Shown here in pieces: positions 22,811-31,072 of a stretch of 64,000 nt of DNA. Source of the stretch: JBFLXB01 sp964570625 (GTDB lineage Bacteria > Nitrospirota > Nitrospiria > 2-01-FULL-66-17); NCBI GenBank assembly GCA_964570625.1, contig CAZMYW010000012.1:35688-99687 (forward strand), read 5' to 3'. Every line of letters begins with the position of its first letter. Within the stretch, counting starts at the first letter, position 1. Under the pieces are notes generated by a model. The model worked only from the letters and a program-made list of their open reading frames with translations, did not search any database and was not told where the DNA came from. A program made the position numbers and the translations under genes.

Positions 22811-24097
22811 GTGTTGGATATCCGTATCCTGCGGGAGGATGTTTCGCGCGTGGAAGCCGGCTTTCAGCAGCGCGGTTTCGCCACCGACCTGGCCGCGCTT
22901 CGTCAACGCGACGACGAACGACGGCGCTTGCAGCGCGAGATCGACAGCCTCAAGCAGCGTCGTAACGAGGTGTCGGACCGGATCGCCCAACTCAAGCGCG
23001 CGGGGACATCCTCGGATGAGATCGACGGGCTTCGCGCGAGCATGCAGGAGGAGGGCGAGACACTCAAGCGCCTGGAGACGGCGTGGCAGACCGTTCACGG
23101 GGACGTGGAGGCGGCGCTCCTTGCGTTACCCAACCTGCCCCACGCGTCCGTGCCCCCTGGCACGGACGCCTCAGCCAACGTCGAGATCCGTCGCGTCGGC
23201 GCCCCACGGCGCGTGCCGTTCACCCCTCAACCGCACTGGGAGATCGGCGAACGTCTCGGGATCCTGGACTTCGAGCGCGGGGCCCGCATCACCGGATCTC
23301 GATTCACGGTGTATCGCGGAGCGGGCGCTCGACTGGAGCGCGCACTCATCAACTTCATGCTCGATCGACACACCACCGAACACGGATACGTCGAAATCCT
23401 GCCGCCAGCCCTGGTCAACCGCGCGAGTCTGACCGGCACCGGACAGCTGCCTAAGTTCGAAGACGATCTCTTTCACATCCCCTCGGAGGACTACTTTCTG
23501 ATCCCGACCGCGGAAGTGCCGCTCACCAACCTCCACCGCGACGAGATCCTCGCCGAGTCCGCGTTGCCGATCGCGTATACGGCGTACACGCCCTGCTTCC
23601 GCCGCGAGGCGGGATCGTACGGGAAGGACGTGCGCGGCCTGATTCGCCAGCATCAGTTCAACAAGGTCGAGCTGGTCATGCTGACCGCGCCCGAACAGTC
23701 GTACGACGCGTTGGAGCGCCTGACGCGCCACGCCGAGTCGATCCTTGCGGCGTTGGAGTTACCGTACCGTGTCATGGCCCTCTGCGGAGGCGACCTGGGA
23801 TTCAGCGCGGCGAAGACGTATGACTTGGAGGTGTGGCTTCCCAGTGAGCAGGCGTATCGCGAAATCTCCTCGTGCAGCAACTTCGAAGCGTTTCAGGCGC
23901 GCCGGATCGGGATTCGATATCGCCCGGCCGCCACCAAACGGACCGAGTTCGTCCACACCCTGAACGGCTCAGGGCTGGCGGTAGGCCGCACCGTGGTCGC
24001 GATCTTGGAACACTATCAAGAGGCGGACGGGAGCGTCACCATCCCCAAAACGTTGCGCCCCTATATGGGCGGCGTGGAGACCATTCGCCAAGCGTAA
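22811..24097 (+). CDS. serS: Seryl-tRNA synthetase
   Basis: 428 residues, the normal length for bacterial SerRS. The N-terminal ~110 residues form the tRNA-binding antiparallel coiled coil (DDERRRLQREIDSLKQRRNE). The class II catalytic core follows: motif 1 near RALINFMLDRH, the TAEVPLTN serine-binding segment, motif 2 PCFRREAGSYGKDVRGLIRQHQF, and motif 3 GSGLAVGRTVVAILE. It charges tRNA-Ser (and tRNA-Sec where present) in the cytoplasm. The GTG start at 22811 (MLDIRILRED) matches the family start and coincides with the predicted transcription start. A small gene follows 25 bases later. Confidence 0.97.
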   Translation: MLDIRILREDVSRVEAGFQQRGFATDLAALRQRDDERRRLQREIDSLKQRRNEVSDRIAQLKRAGTSSDEIDGLRASMQEEGETLKRLETAWQTVHGDVEAALLALPNLPHASVPPGTDASANVEIRRVGAPRRVPFTPQPHWEIGERLGILDFERGARITGSRFTVYRGAGARLERALINFMLDRHTTEHGYVEILPPALVNRASLTGTGQLPKFEDDLFHIPSEDYFLIPTAEVPLTNLHRDEILAESALPIAYTAYTPCFRREAGSYGKDVRGLIRQHQFNKVELVMLTAPEQSYDALERLTRHAESILAALELPYRVMALCGGDLGFSAAKTYDLEVWLPSEQAYREISSCSNFEAFQARRIGIRYRPAATKRTEFVHTLNGSGLAVGRTVVAILEHYQEADGSVTIPKTLRPYMGGVETIRQA

Positions 24098-24122
24098 TCG
24101 CGTTGGTTGAAGGAGGAACAGC

Positions 24123-24539
24123 GTGTTCAAACGGATCAGGGAGTGGCTTACCGCATTTCAGAACGGACCCGGCGAAACGTCCGCCTCCACGGCGTTCGGG
24201 GCGACGCGCCGAACGCTGAAAGAGCCCGCCAAAAAGCTGGTCAAATCCGACCGCACGCCTGAACAGGCCGCTCAACAGCGGGAACACGCGCGTGTGAAGC
24301 TCGACGAAGCCAAGGGACTGGGACTGCTGGATTCCTGGAAGGTGGAGCAGGAGGTCCCGCTCCTTTACGTCGGTCCCGCGTGGGACAACGCAGACCCCAA
24401 AGCCAAGAAAGTCTTCCTCCAACACGCCAACACGTTCTTCCTGGACGGGCAGGAAGGGTTCATCGCGTTCGACATCTACGACGGACGGACCAAGAAAAAA
24501 ATCGCGCGTTGGGGCAACTTCGAGCCGTACGTCGACTGA
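24123..24539 (+). CDS. Conserved-looking hypothetical protein
   Basis: A 138-residue, charged, soluble protein that I do not recognise. The first half is basic and probably helical (LKEPAKKLVKSDRTPEQAAQ); the second half looks like a compact alpha/beta domain (VPLLYVGPAWDN, ANTFFLDGQEGFIAFDIYDG, KIARWGNFEPYVD). There is no signal peptide or membrane segment. AAGGAGGAA precedes the GTG at 24123 by four bases, which supports translation. It follows serS closely and converges with galT, so it may ride on the serS transcript. Confidence 0.7.
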   Translation: MFKRIREWLTAFQNGPGETSASTAFGATRRTLKEPAKKLVKSDRTPEQAAQQREHARVKLDEAKGLGLLDSWKVEQEVPLLYVGPAWDNADPKAKKVFLQHANTFFLDGQEGFIAFDIYDGRTKKKIARWGNFEPYVD

Positions 24540-24551
24540 CTCCGCGTCCCG

Positions 24552-25553
24552 CTACAGTTCCACTTCCCGCAAGTACTTCGCCGCTTCCTCCGGCGGGGTC
24601 GGATTGATATAAAAGCCCGACCCACGCTCGAAACCCGCTAGTTCGGTAAGTTTGGGCATAATCTCGAAGTGCCAATGGTGGTAGTCATCTGTCTTGTCGT
24701 GTAGCGGCGAGGTGTGCAGGATGAAGTTATAGGGCGGCGTGTCCAGCGCGCGATCCAAACGCCGGAACACGTCCGAAAAGATCCGCGCCAACGATTCGAT
24801 CTGCGGCTTTGAGGACTCCTCGAAATTGGAAGCGTGCGTCTTGGGAAGCACCCAGACCTCGAACGGAAAGCGGGGAGCAAACGGCGCCAGACAGACGAAG
24901 TCGCCGTTCTCGCACACGATCCGGCTGCCGTCGGTTGTTTCCTGCTTGATGATGTCGCAATAGATGCAGCGTTCTTTTTCCGCAAAGTGCTCTTTGGCGC
25001 CGTGCAATTCCTCCAACACATGGCTGGGAATGATGGGCAGCGCGATGAGTTGGGAATGCGCGTGTTCGAGCGAAGCGCCGGCTTCCGCCCCGTGGTTCTT
25101 GAAAAGCAGGATGTACCGGAATCGCGAGTCCTTGCGCAGATCCAGAATCCGATCACGAAAGGCCCAGAAAATGTCCCCCAGCGACTTCTCCGACATCGTG
25201 GAAAACAGCGCCTTATGGTCGGGCGTCTCGATGATGACTTCATGCGCCCCGATGCCGTTCATCTTGTCGAACATGCCCACGCCTTCCCGATTGAGCTTGC
25301 CCTCGATCTGGAGCGCGGGGAACTTGTTGGGCACCACTCGCAGCGTCCATCCCGGGGCGTCCGGACGATTGGGCTCCGGGCGGTAGGCGAGCACCTCGGA
25401 CGGCGTCAGGTGCTCGCTACCCGGACAAAACGGGCAGATCGAGGCCCGTCCGGGTAGGTCGGGACTGCTTTTGAAGTCAGATGGCCGCTTCCATCGCTCG
25501 GTCGAGATGATGACCCACCGCTCAACGATCGGGTCTTTTCGTAATTCGGGCAT
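24552..25553 (-). CDS. galT: Galactose-1-phosphate uridylyltransferase family (GalT)
   Basis: 333 residues, the family length. Visible marks: the N-terminal ELRKDPIVERWVIIS, the zinc cysteine pair CPFCPG, a second pair CIYCDI, and the active-site EHAHSQLIALP, the HxHxQ triad of the HIT superfamily (His-Ala-His here rather than the more usual His-Pro-His). The enzyme moves UMP between UDP-glucose and galactose-1-phosphate; some relatives act as ADP-glucose phosphorylases and sequence alone cannot exclude that. No galK or galE lies nearby. It is transcribed from the promoter at 25643-25671 and converges with the hypothetical gene at 24123. Confidence 0.9.
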   Translation of the reverse strand: MPELRKDPIVERWVIISTERWKRPSDFKSSPDLPGRASICPFCPGSEHLTPSEVLAYRPEPNRPDAPGWTLRVVPNKFPALQIEGKLNREGVGMFDKMNGIGAHEVIIETPDHKALFSTMSEKSLGDIFWAFRDRILDLRKDSRFRYILLFKNHGAEAGASLEHAHSQLIALPIIPSHVLEELHGAKEHFAEKERCIYCDIIKQETTDGSRIVCENGDFVCLAPFAPRFPFEVWVLPKTHASNFEESSKPQIESLARIFSDVFRRLDRALDTPPYNFILHTSPLHDKTDDYHHWHFEIMPKLTELAGFERGSGFYINPTPPEEAAKYLREVEL

Positions 25554-25642
25554 CCCTTCCAGTCCTTTCCGGTAACACGCTCCTCAGCATGACTTCAACA
25601 TCCCTTCCCGGTACTGCGAAGAGGCTGCGTGCGAGCGTGAGG

Positions 25643-25671
25643 AGGATAACAAGGCATGGCAGGGATTGCAA
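25643..25671 (-). promoter_or_regulatory. Candidate galT promoter
   Basis: TTGCAA (25671-25666), 17-base spacer, TATCCT (25648-25643), giving a leader of about 83 bases before galT. Confidence 0.5.
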
Positions 25672-25681
25672 GAAGGCGGTG

Positions 25682-25710
25682 TAGATTTCAAGGGCAGAAT
25701 TCACTATAAT
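25682..25710 (+). promoter_or_regulatory. Candidate pdxS promoter
   Basis: A perfect TATAAT stands at 25705-25710; the hexamer 17 bases upstream (TAGATT) is a poor -35 match. Transcription would start near 25717, about 55 bases before pdxS. Confidence 0.5.
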
Positions 25711-25772
25711 TTCCGCGCGTTCGAGGCAGAAGATGCCGCACCACGCGGCAGCAACCGTCAGAGGAGAGAGTT

Positions 25773-26654
25773 ATGGACCAGGGCACCTGGAAGGTCAAGA
25801 TCGGATTTGCGGAAATGCTCAAGGGGGGCGTGATTATGGACGTGACCACCCCCGAGCAAGCACGGATCGCGGAAGAGGCCGGCGCCGTCGCTGTGATGGC
25901 GCTCGAACGCGTGCCCGCGGATATCCGAGCCCAGGGAGGTGTTGCCCGCATGGCTGATCCCAAGATCGTCAAGGCGATCATGGCGGCCGTCACGATTCCG
26001 GTCATGGCCAAGTGCCGCATCGGTCATCGGGCCGAAGCCCAGATTCTCCAGCAGTTGGGCGTCGACTTCATCGATGAAAGCGAAGTCCTCACTCCCGCGG
26101 ACGAGCACTACCACGTCGACAAACATGGATTTACCGTTCCGTTTGTGTGCGGTGCCCGCGATTTGGGTGAGGCCTTGCGACGCGTCGGCGAAGGCGCCGC
26201 ACTCATCCGGACCAAAGGCGAGGCGGGGTCCGGAAACGTAGTGGAAGCGGTCCGCCACCTCCGTCAGATCACCGCCGACATGCGGCGCCTGACCGTGGCC
26301 CCGCCCGAAACCCTGATGGCCGAGGCCAAAACTCTGGGCGCGCCCTATCAGCTCGTCGTCGAGGTGGCCCGGACCGGAACGTTGCCCGTTCCCAATTTCG
26401 CGGCCGGCGGGGTCGCCACGCCCGCCGATGCGGCGCTGTTGCGCCTATTGGGCGCCGAGGCCGTGTTCGTGGGCTCGGGGATTTTCAAGTCGCTGGATCC
26501 CAAGACACGCGCGCGCGCGATCGTGGAAGCCACCACCTATTACGACCAACCGGAGGTCTTGGCGCGTGTGTCTGAAGACCTTCCGGGAGCCATGGAGGGT
26601 CTTGACGTTCGGAAGCTGGACGAGAAAGAGTTACTCCAGAGTCGGGGATGGTAG
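25773..26654 (+). CDS. pdxS: Pyridoxal 5'-phosphate synthase lyase subunit PdxS
   Basis: 293 residues, full length. It opens with VKIGFAEMLKGGVIMDVTTP and contains VAVMALERVPADIRAQGGVARM, VMAKCRIGHRAEAQIL and the phosphate-binding GAEAVFVGSGIFKS, all standard for PdxS (PLP synthase). It condenses ribose-5-phosphate, glyceraldehyde-3-phosphate and ammonia from PdxT into PLP. GAGGAGAG precedes the ATG at 25773. It overlaps pdxT by seven bases, so the two subunits are made together. Confidence 0.98.
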   Translation: MDQGTWKVKIGFAEMLKGGVIMDVTTPEQARIAEEAGAVAVMALERVPADIRAQGGVARMADPKIVKAIMAAVTIPVMAKCRIGHRAEAQILQQLGVDFIDESEVLTPADEHYHVDKHGFTVPFVCGARDLGEALRRVGEGAALIRTKGEAGSGNVVEAVRHLRQITADMRRLTVAPPETLMAEAKTLGAPYQLVVEVARTGTLPVPNFAAGGVATPADAALLRLLGAEAVFVGSGIFKSLDPKTRARAIVEATTYYDQPEVLARVSEDLPGAMEGLDVRKLDEKELLQSRGW

Positions 26655-27250
26655 GACATCCATCCGATGCCATCGGCGTCCTGGCCCTGCAAGGAGATGT
26701 CGAGCCGCACCGCCGGGCGCTCGCCCGGATCGGGGTGGAGTCGGTCCCGGTCACCGCACCAACCGACCTCGGTCGAGTCGCCGGCCTGATCCTGCCGGGG
26801 GGTGAAAGCACCACCATCGGCCTGCTGCTTGGCGCCAGCGGGCTGGACACCGCGATCCGCGACCAGGTGACGCGACGCGGCCTCCCGCTGTTCGGCACCT
26901 GCGCCGGGCTCATCCTCCTCGCGCGAGCGATCAAAGAAACCCCCGACCAACCTCGCTTGGCTCTGCTCGACATCGTGGTGCAACGGAACGCATTCGGCCG
27001 GCAGCGGGAAAGCTGTGAGGGGCTGGTGGATGTCCCGTCGTTCGGTCCGGACCCCGTGCGCGCGCTGTTTATTCGGGCTCCGCTGGTCGTCGAGACTGGG
27101 CCCCGCGTCACGGTGTTGGGTCGCTGGCATGATCGCATCGTCCTGGTTCAGGAAGGCCCCATCCTGGCCAGCACCTTTCATCCCGAGCTGACGGATGACG
27201 ACCGGGTCCACCGATATTTCGTGTCCCGTATCGTGGGTATCCGATCCTGA
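26648..27250 (+). CDS. pdxT: Pyridoxal 5'-phosphate synthase glutaminase subunit PdxT
   Basis: 200 residues, normal for this class I amidotransferase. GVLALQGDVEPHRRAL opens the domain; LILPGGEST is the oxyanion-strand signature; the nucleophile is Cys in LFGTCAGLILLA; the catalytic His-x-Glu is in TFHPELTDD. It releases ammonia from glutamine for PdxS and forms the 12+12 PLP synthase complex in the cytoplasm. Its ATG lies within the last codons of pdxS. Confidence 0.97.
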   Translation: MVGHPSDAIGVLALQGDVEPHRRALARIGVESVPVTAPTDLGRVAGLILPGGESTTIGLLLGASGLDTAIRDQVTRRGLPLFGTCAGLILLARAIKETPDQPRLALLDIVVQRNAFGRQRESCEGLVDVPSFGPDPVRALFIRAPLVVETGPRVTVLGRWHDRIVLVQEGPILASTFHPELTDDDRVHRYFVSRIVGIRS

Positions 27251-27332
27251 CCACAGCCGTCCGTTTTCCACATCAAGAATTCCCAGATCGGAATATCCCA
27301 TATAGGATTTTCGTACAGGACCTGGCAACGAG

Positions 27333-27362
27333 TTGACACCGTCCTCAGCCCTGTGGTAGAAG
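27333..27362 (+). promoter_or_regulatory. Candidate promoter of the Fis-type regulator gene
   Basis: TTGACA at 27333-27338 is followed by a 17-18 base spacer and GTAGAA/TAGAAG. Transcription would start about 30 bases before the ATG at 27399. Confidence 0.5.
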
Positions 27363-27398
27363 AAACCCTCTTAAAAACTGGTTGCATTCATCCCCTTC

Positions 27399-28055
27399 AT
27401 GTTGGCTCGACCCCGGACAAAACCCGCCAATCGGCACCGCGCCCGTCCCTTGCGGATGCTGGTGGTCAACACCAGTCCCCAGCTTCGGTTGACCTTTCCG
27501 GAGGACGAAGGGAATATCACCGTCACCCAAAAACGCCTGGCGCAGATGCCCACTCCCGACGGCGACCGCTACAACTTGATCGTGGCCGAGACGCCGGCGG
27601 AATGGGAGCAGGAGGGTGGTCGTCTTCGGCGCCTGATCGAAAAGAAGACCAAGAGTTATGTCATCATCGCGCCCGCTTCGTTGCTGCATCAAACCGCGGC
27701 GGAGATTCACGCGGTTGGCCGAGCCCTTCGCGCCGGCCCCTTGCGACGCAAGGGAGCCGAGCCGCTCACCCCGAAGCCGGACGACGCTCCGGACGGGGGC
27801 TTCCTCCATGGCATGGTGCAACGCAAGCTCCTACAGTTCGTCAAGGCATACAGCGAAAGCGGTGGGCGCGCGCTCTACGGCGTGCTGATGCGGGAGTTTG
27901 AGCGTCCGCTGCTCGAGTTCGCGCTGGTCCAGACCAGCGGAAATCAACGACGAGCGGCGGAGTTACTGGGGATGAACCGCAATACGCTGCGAAAACGGAT
28001 GCAAGAGTGCGGACTCTTGCAGAAGATACGGACCGCACGGCGTCAAGCCCGTTAG
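27399..28055 (+). CDS. Fis-type helix-turn-helix protein
   Basis: About 218 residues. The C-terminal ~70 residues are a Fis-family DNA-binding domain: LYGVLMREFERPLLEFALVQ followed by the helix-turn-helix GNQRRAAELLGMNRNTLRKRM, as in NtrC-type regulators and Fis. The N-terminal part (PQLRLTFPEDEGNITVT, YNLIVAETPAEWEQEGGRLRRLI) has no receiver or AAA domain that I recognise. It is probably a nucleoid-type or dedicated transcription factor. The start is uncertain: the ATG at 27399 has no ribosome site, and a second ATG at 27456 (MLVVNTSPQ) is equally possible. Confidence 0.8.
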   Translation: MLARPRTKPANRHRARPLRMLVVNTSPQLRLTFPEDEGNITVTQKRLAQMPTPDGDRYNLIVAETPAEWEQEGGRLRRLIEKKTKSYVIIAPASLLHQTAAEIHAVGRALRAGPLRRKGAEPLTPKPDDAPDGGFLHGMVQRKLLQFVKAYSESGGRALYGVLMREFERPLLEFALVQTSGNQRRAAELLGMNRNTLRKRMQECGLLQKIRTARRQAR

Positions 28056-28071
28056 TCCACCGACCCTCTCG

Positions 28072-28581
28072 CTACGGAGTGCTCGACAGAGACTCTAGAC
28101 GGGCGGCCCCTGCAAGAGCATCCGGGTTGTCAGGATCCTCATCCAGCACACGACGGAACTCCACCGCAGCACGCACCACGTCTCCCGACCCTTCGAACGC
28201 GTGAGCACGGACTAACGCGACCCGCCACCGCCACGCCGGGTCGTCTCCGATCAAACGTATCACGCGGTCGCAGTAGACCAACGCGGCGCGGAAGGCCCCT
28301 TGCTCAACTTTGGCCTCGGCAAGAGCCAAGTTGGCATGCGGACTCGACGGTGCCAGCGCCAGGGCCTTCTGAAACGTGGTGATCGCGGTTTCGGTCTGTC
28401 CACCGTCGAGTTGCTGCCGCCCTTCTTCGACCAGATGATAGGCCGCCACCTCTTGTGGCGGCGCGTCCGTGTCGGGTTGCGGGGCTTGAGGTTCCTCGCT
28501 AGGCCCAATAGATACACAGCTATACAGCGCCCCGGCCGCCCCGATGACCAACAGGACCCGCACCAGTCGCCGCACGATCAC
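28072..28581 (-). CDS. TPR-repeat lipoprotein
   Basis: A 169-residue protein with a short basic N terminus, a hydrophobic stretch and a lipobox-like GALYSC (Cys22; Tyr at -2 is unusual). After a Pro/Gln-rich linker, two to three TPR units follow (AITTFQKALALAPSSPHANLALAE, AAVEFRRVLDEDPDNPDALAG). TPR lipoproteins usually scaffold envelope complexes. GTG 28581 is chosen because it overlaps the mrcB stop (GTGA), implying coupling with the upstream peptidoglycan synthase; it may act as an accessory or activator of that enzyme, in the manner of LpoA/LpoB. That role is inferred. Confidence 0.72.
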   Translation of the reverse strand: MIVRRLVRVLLVIGAAGALYSCVSIGPSEEPQAPQPDTDAPPQEVAAYHLVEEGRQQLDGGQTETAITTFQKALALAPSSPHANLALAEAKVEQGAFRAALVYCDRVIRLIGDDPAWRWRVALVRAHAFEGSGDVVRAAVEFRRVLDEDPDNPDALAGAARLESLSSTP

Positions 28582-30929
28582 CCCAACGCCCGCCGCAACC
28601 AGCGGAGCAGCCCCGGCCCGCTCGGCTCCCGATCGACACAAGTGGCGGTCGGTTCGGTGCCCTGCAAGAACGCTTCAGTAATAGAATCGGGACATTGCCG
28701 AGTGCTCAATAGACCAGTCGAGGGATCGATTTTTCGCAACACCACCCCCGGAGGCGGAGTGAAGTCGCGCACCGGTTCGGTGGCAGTCACGCGACGCATG
28801 ATCTCGGTCCAAATCGGCAACGCGGCCTCAGCCCCGGTCAAGTTCAGTGGCCGGTTGTGGTCGAACCCCACCCAGACCAGGGCGAGCGTTTCCGGCGTGT
28901 ACCCCACAAACCACGCGTCTCGGAAGTCGCTGGTCGTTCCGGTTTTCCCGGCCACCGGTCTGGTGTATCCCAACGCGCGGACACCGCGACCGGTGCCACG
29001 CTCGACCACCCCCTGCAGCAACGACGTGACCAGATAGGCTTCTTCCGGCGCGATCACCTGCTCGACCGCAATATCCTTCCGCGTGAGCACCTGACCGTCG
29101 CGATCCACTACCGATTTGATGACCAGGGGCTCGGTGCGAGTCCCGAAATTGGCGAGCACCGCAAACGCACCGGCCAGTTCGATCGGGATGACTTCGACGG
29201 TTCCCAGTACCAACGACGGGACCGCTGGGATCGGCGTGGTGAGTCCGAGCAGCCGAACGGTTTCCACGATCCGCTCGACCCCGATATCCTGCGCCACACG
29301 AACCGCGGCGGCATTAAACGAATATTCCAACGCCGTGCGCAGGGTGACCGCACCGTGATACTGTTTGTCGAAGTTCTGGGGCGTCCACGGACCCGACGGG
29401 GTCTGCACGGTCACGGGCTCGTCTTGCACCACACTCACGGGCGTGTATCGCGGGGCGCCGTTCGCCCCGTCCTTTCGCAACGCGGCAAGATACGCAAGGG
29501 GCTTGAACAGCGAGCCCGGTTGCCGACGGGCCTGCGTCATCCGGTTGAACTGCGACTCCCCATAGTCACGTCCCCCGATAAGGGCTCGAACGTATCCAGT
29601 CTGGGGTTGGATGACCACGACGCCGCCCTGCACCGGTTCCGGTGATTTCGGCAGGCGCCGGTCGAGCGAACCAAGTCCGGTCCGCAGGGCCTCCTCGGCA
29701 GCCCGCTGAGCTTCGACATCGAGACTCGTGAAAATCCGCAACCCTTCGGAGTTCACTACATCCCGCGCGTACAGCCGCTCGAGTTCGTCGCGCACCAGGT
29801 CGGCAAAGTACGGAGCGCGCACCGCCGCGCGGGCCTTAGGGCGCGACGGGACAGGCTCCAGCATCGCCGCTTCGGCCTCGTCCGCGTCGATCACCTGCAG
29901 CGCCACCATGCGCCGTAATACGCGGTCGCGAGCCGTTTGCGCTCGCACCTCCCCGGATTGAGGGTTATTCGCCCGCGGAGAACGGATCATGCCGGCCAGA
30001 AGCGCGGATTCTGACAGCGTGAGGCGCTCGACGTCCTTCCCGAAATACATGATCGACGCTTCCCCTACGCCGTACACCCCCATGTCACCGCGTTGGCCGA
30101 GGTAGATTTCATTCAGATAGGCCTCCAGGATCTCGGGTTTGCTGTAGCGGGTCTCCAGCATAACCGCCATGATGGCTTCCAGGACCTTGCGATACAGGGT
30201 GCGTTCATGAGAGAGATAGAAATTTTTCACGAGTTGCTGGGTGATCGTGCTGCCGCCCTGGACCCATTCCCCTTCTTTCAGGTCCGTCCAGAGGGCTCGG
30301 GCCACCGCGCGCAGGTCAATCCCCCAGTGTTGATAAAACCGTGCGTCTTCAACAGCGAGGATCGCGTCCACCAGCGACCGCGGGACATCGGACAACCGCA
30401 CAAGGCGACGACCTTCCCAGCTGTCGTCAAACAACCCCGCGATGACTTCGGGTTCCAGATCTACACTGGTCATCGGTACACCATCGACCGATCGGACGAG
30501 GCGCGTGACCCGCTGGGCCTGCAGGTCGGCCGCAAACGGAAAGCCTTCTACCCGGTGATCCGGATACGCAAAGTCCTGAAGGTAGACGTCCAGGCGCGCC
30601 TCGGTCCATCGGAATTCGCCGGGCCGCGCAGGCGGCGATGACACCGGGCCGTACCCGAGGCGTAACAGCCGATCGCGCAGGTGCGATGCGACCAGGTCCA
30701 TCCCGGGATAGATCGTGACGGGTTCTGCGTAGACCGTCGAGGGCAGCTTCCATCGCGGTCCTTCAAACCGCGACGTGACCGTCACGTAGAGCGAGGCCAC
30801 ATACCCGAGGCCGACGGTCAGCACGATGACCGCCAGCCACGGGAACCGTCGCCGACGACGCGACCGCCGAGTACCACCCATCCGTTTCATCCAGCGGTCG
30901 TCTCCCCATTCGGTGCCTGCTCCCCCCAT
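28578..30929 (-). CDS. mrcB: Bifunctional penicillin-binding protein 1B-type peptidoglycan synthase
   Basis: 783 residues. An Arg-rich cytoplasmic tail is followed by one membrane helix (residues ~30-52) and a UB2H-like segment (KLPSTVYAEPVTIYPG, ~61-75). Then comes the GT51 glycosyltransferase domain with catalytic Glu194 in AVEDARFYQHWGID and GGSTITQQLVKN (225-236), and the transpeptidase domain with SLFK, SFN and KTGTTSDFRDAWFVGYT motifs. It polymerises and cross-links glycan strands at the outer face of the inner membrane. The ATG at 30929 has AGGA eight bases upstream; a second ATG at 30890 is possible. It is divergent from hemW. Confidence 0.94.
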   Translation of the reverse strand: MGGAGTEWGDDRWMKRMGGTRRSRRRRRFPWLAVIVLTVGLGYVASLYVTVTSRFEGPRWKLPSTVYAEPVTIYPGMDLVASHLRDRLLRLGYGPVSSPPARPGEFRWTEARLDVYLQDFAYPDHRVEGFPFAADLQAQRVTRLVRSVDGVPMTSVDLEPEVIAGLFDDSWEGRRLVRLSDVPRSLVDAILAVEDARFYQHWGIDLRAVARALWTDLKEGEWVQGGSTITQQLVKNFYLSHERTLYRKVLEAIMAVMLETRYSKPEILEAYLNEIYLGQRGDMGVYGVGEASIMYFGKDVERLTLSESALLAGMIRSPRANNPQSGEVRAQTARDRVLRRMVALQVIDADEAEAAMLEPVPSRPKARAAVRAPYFADLVRDELERLYARDVVNSEGLRIFTSLDVEAQRAAEEALRTGLGSLDRRLPKSPEPVQGGVVVIQPQTGYVRALIGGRDYGESQFNRMTQARRQPGSLFKPLAYLAALRKDGANGAPRYTPVSVVQDEPVTVQTPSGPWTPQNFDKQYHGAVTLRTALEYSFNAAAVRVAQDIGVERIVETVRLLGLTTPIPAVPSLVLGTVEVIPIELAGAFAVLANFGTRTEPLVIKSVVDRDGQVLTRKDIAVEQVIAPEEAYLVTSLLQGVVERGTGRGVRALGYTRPVAGKTGTTSDFRDAWFVGYTPETLALVWVGFDHNRPLNLTGAEAALPIWTEIMRRVTATEPVRDFTPPPGVVLRKIDPSTGLLSTRQCPDSITEAFLQGTEPTATCVDREPSGPGLLRWLRRALG

Positions 30930-31014
30930 TGGGAATGTCCTCGAGTCACTCCTCTAAACTAGCCCCATCGGTCATGCTCCCGTGAGATCGTCTGTACCGC
31001 GCAAACCGACTGCC

Positions 31015-31044
31015 TTGACAGCGTTCTCGCGTGGATGGGATCAT
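31015..31044 (+). promoter_or_regulatory. Weak candidate hemW promoter
   Basis: A perfect TTGACA (31015-31020) with a poor -10 (GATCAT at 31039-31044, 18-base spacer; TCATAC at 31041 would need 20). The hemW GTG has no ribosome site. Confidence 0.35.
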
Positions 31045-31072
31045 ACCACGGACATGATCGCTGAACGAACCC

